Assembly: GCA_905215115.1 (NCBI GenBank)
Contig: CAJMOP010000023.1
Location: 1 to 22,791, forward strand
Length of the DNA: 22,791 nucleotides
Direction: 5' to 3'
Source of the DNA: an uncultured bacterium
Lineage (GTDB): Bacteria; Actinomycetota; Coriobacteriia; Coriobacteriales; Coriobacteriaceae
A program made the translations under genes and the position numbers. How positions within the stretch are numbered: the first letter of the stretch is position 1; each line of letters starts with the position of its first letter. This document shows, piece by piece, positions 21,382 through 22,791 of this stretch. Under the pieces are notes generated by a model that saw only the letters and a list, made by a program, of their open reading frames with translations, was not told the origin of the DNA and ran no database searches.

Positions 21382-22524
21382 TTAGGAACGCTGCTGCGGC
21401 TTCCAGGAACCCACATTGGCATCGTACTGGTTCAGCGCGCTGTTGCCGCCCTGCGCGATGGGCGCCAGGATCTCGCTTTGGTGGGAACTCATCGACTCGC
21501 CATCGGGAATGGCCAGCGAGATATCCCAGCTCTGGCAGATCACGTCGACGCGCTCATACATCCACTCGGCAAGCTGCTTTAAGTGGGCGATGTCGTCCGC
21601 ATAGACCGTATCGTCCTGTACTTTCAGGTTGTTAAGCTCATCTTGCGTCTTTTTGATCTGGTCGCGCAGGGCGTAGGCACTCTGCGACAGCTCCTGACGG
21701 GTGGACAGCGGCGTTCGGAGATAACCGTTGTTAAAGGAATCGATGACCTCGCCGATCTGGTCCTCGTCAGCGTAGGACACGATGGTCTGATACAGACCGT
21801 CGAGCCTGGTATAGAGCTGATCATCGGTGAGCACGGTTTCTTCCTGGACCACCTCCGCAGAATCGTCCTGCTTGGTATCGTCCTCAGTGGCCTCGCCCTT
21901 TTGGCGCGTGGGGAAGGTGGTCTGTGCAGCTTGGCCAAACTGGTCGTAGAAGCCGGGCATGACACCCATGGGATCGGTCGTCACGAACCAATAGGCACCG
22001 CCGCAAACGACGGCAAGGACCGCGATGACGACGAGCGGCTTGGGGATATGACGCTTATGCTTGTGATAGGCGTCCTCGTCGGGGTGCACCTTGCGCTTGG
22101 GTTTTTGAGCATCGTCATGCAGGGAAACGGGCGTGGGAATATCGACCTTGGGGATACCGAAATCCTTATCGAAAGCCGGCAGCACGCAGGTCTCATTGGG
22201 GTCAGCGGCGTCCGAAAGCACCGCAGCGGCAGAGGCCGGCGCATGCGGCACCTCGGTATCGATCTGCTCTTGCGTTAGGCGCGGAAAGCCCGCCGTGCGG
22301 CCCGCTGCCAGATCGGATGCGGCCGCGTCCTCGGAGAGGATACCCGGAGCGGGGCGTCCGCATTTGGGGCACGTACGATCATGCGGAGAAAGACGGGCAC
22401 CGCAGCCCTCGCAGAACACGAACTCGGTGTGCTCGGGACCATCGCCCGGACCCACATAGGCGTTGCAGTAGGGGCAGAACGAGGCGCCGTCCTCGATAGT
22501 CTTAAGGCAATGCGGGCAGATCAC
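21382..22524 (-). CDS. Zinc-ribbon single-span membrane protein of unknown function
   Basis: No named gene is recognised. From the GTG at 22524 the protein has 380 residues. Two zinc ribbons stand at the N-terminus, with cysteine pairs CPHC and CPYC (3/6 and 17/20) and CEGC and CPKC (38/41 and 52/55). An acidic and polar linker then leads to a basic stretch (HKHKRHIPK) and one membrane span (about 162-181). The outside part (182-380) is helical and Gln/Glu/Asp-rich with no known domain. I chose the GTG because AAGAGGA lies four bases upstream. A TTG ten codons earlier (22554) has no ribosome site, though it would give a plausible reading frame. Zinc-ribbon membrane proteins of this shape are common in Gram-positive bacteria and mostly uncharacterised. 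Confidence 0.85.
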   Translation of the reverse strand: MICPHCLKTIEDGASFCPYCNAYVGPGDGPEHTEFVFCEGCGARLSPHDRTCPKCGRPAPGILSEDAAASDLAAGRTAGFPRLTQEQIDTEVPHAPASAAAVLSDAADPNETCVLPAFDKDFGIPKVDIPTPVSLHDDAQKPKRKVHPDEDAYHKHKRHIPKPLVVIAVLAVVCGGAYWFVTTDPMGVMPGFYDQFGQAAQTTFPTRQKGEATEDDTKQDDSAEVVQEETVLTDDQLYTRLDGLYQTIVSYADEDQIGEVIDSFNNGYLRTPLSTRQELSQSAYALRDQIKKTQDELNNLKVQDDTVYADDIAHLKQLAEWMYERVDVICQSWDISLAIPDGESMSSHQSEILAPIAQGGNSALNQYDANVGSWKPQQRS

Positions 22525-22627
22525 GGCATCCTCTTTTCGAAACAATTCAAACAATCGAGGTTAGAGCATAACATCGCCACGGCCCCACAGGAGCAAGGCA
22601 CCAATTCAACATCGGCAGGGCGCGTAG

Positions 22628-22791
22628 CTACTTCTTCTTCTTGCTTGGCATCGAGACTTTGATGCCTTGGGCGGACTTGGTCACGCGAGAGCGATTGGCT
22701 CCGGTACCCTTCTTTTTCTTGGGCTGGGCCTGGGCCACGCCCTCGAGTGCGCGGGCCTCGGCCTCGCGAGCGGTGCGATCTTCGCGGCGCT
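22628..22791 (-). CDS. C-terminal end of a lysine-rich protein (cut by window edge)
   Basis: The last 53 codons of a minus-strand gene are visible, ending at a TAG (22628-22630). The sequence is strongly basic: REDRTAREAEARALEG, then QPKKKKGTGANRSRV, then GIKVSMPSKKKK. It looks like a disordered nucleic-acid- or ribosome-contacting tail. Most of the protein lies outside the window and no family can be named. It lies about 100 bases upstream of the zinc-ribbon gene, and that gap shows no convincing terminator or promoter. Confidence 0.6.
   Translation of the reverse strand, partial: RREDRTAREAEARALEGVAQAQPKKKKGTGANRSRVTKSAQGIKVSMPSKKKK

Noticed and set aside
22525..22627. A promoter for the zinc-ribbon gene based on TATGCT
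   Set aside because: The -10-like hexamer matches at 4/6, and the only TTGCTC is 20 bases away, too distant for a confident call.

Overview
The window is a dense stretch of core bacterial chromosome, G+C-rich (about 60% by eye). About 25 protein genes lie almost end to end and nearly all are on the minus strand. The gene set suggests a Gram-positive, high-G+C rod, most likely a Coriobacteriia member such as Collinsella. That assignment is inference: it rests on composition, two-subunit GlyQ/GlyS, an actinobacterial-style S16-KH-RimM-TrmD-LepB block, an mreBCD elongation cluster and frequent TTG starts. I saw no rRNA, tRNA, CRISPR array, insertion sequence, prophage gene or attachment site. 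No stretch over 300 bases lacks a gene; the longest gap is the 200-base divergent region between rpsP and dinB.

Layout, following minus-strand transcription from the right edge. (1) 22791-21382: the C-terminal end of a lysine-rich protein, then a zinc-ribbon membrane protein. (2) 21343-19361: a good promoter, a cyclophilin-type peptidyl-prolyl isomerase, a TPR membrane protein and a terminator-like hairpin. (3) 19351-9695: mreB-mreC-mreD-mrdA-rodA, a DUF697-like protein, then an uncharacterised radical SAM protein and its DUF2344 partner, all within 0-25 bases of each other. (4) 9698-5530: a near-consensus promoter, rplU-rpmA, an intrinsic terminator immediately before obgE, then obgE-nadD-yqeK-rsfS ending in a strong terminator. 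(5) 5527-4274: dinB, the only clear plus-strand gene, converging on rsfS and diverging from rpsP. (6) 4157-1: a promoter and rpsP-khpA-rimM-trmD-lepB-glyQ-glyS, with glyS cut by the window edge.

Together the genes link ribosome building and maturation (S16, RimM, L21, L27, Obg, RsfS), tRNA modification and charging (TrmD, GlyQS), NAD synthesis, protein export and lateral-wall growth. The less ordinary points are regulatory structures: a perfect 12-bp inverted repeat inside the start of mreC, a terminator abutting the obgE ribosome site, a rimM TTG start in a hairpin loop, a possible leaderless dinB, and seven TTG starts among about 25 genes. Also of note are a few uncharacterised proteins: the DUF697-like protein, the radical SAM/DUF2344 pair, and two proteins with a cytoplasmic domain, one membrane span and an outside domain. 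I found no convincing new defence or mobile system.
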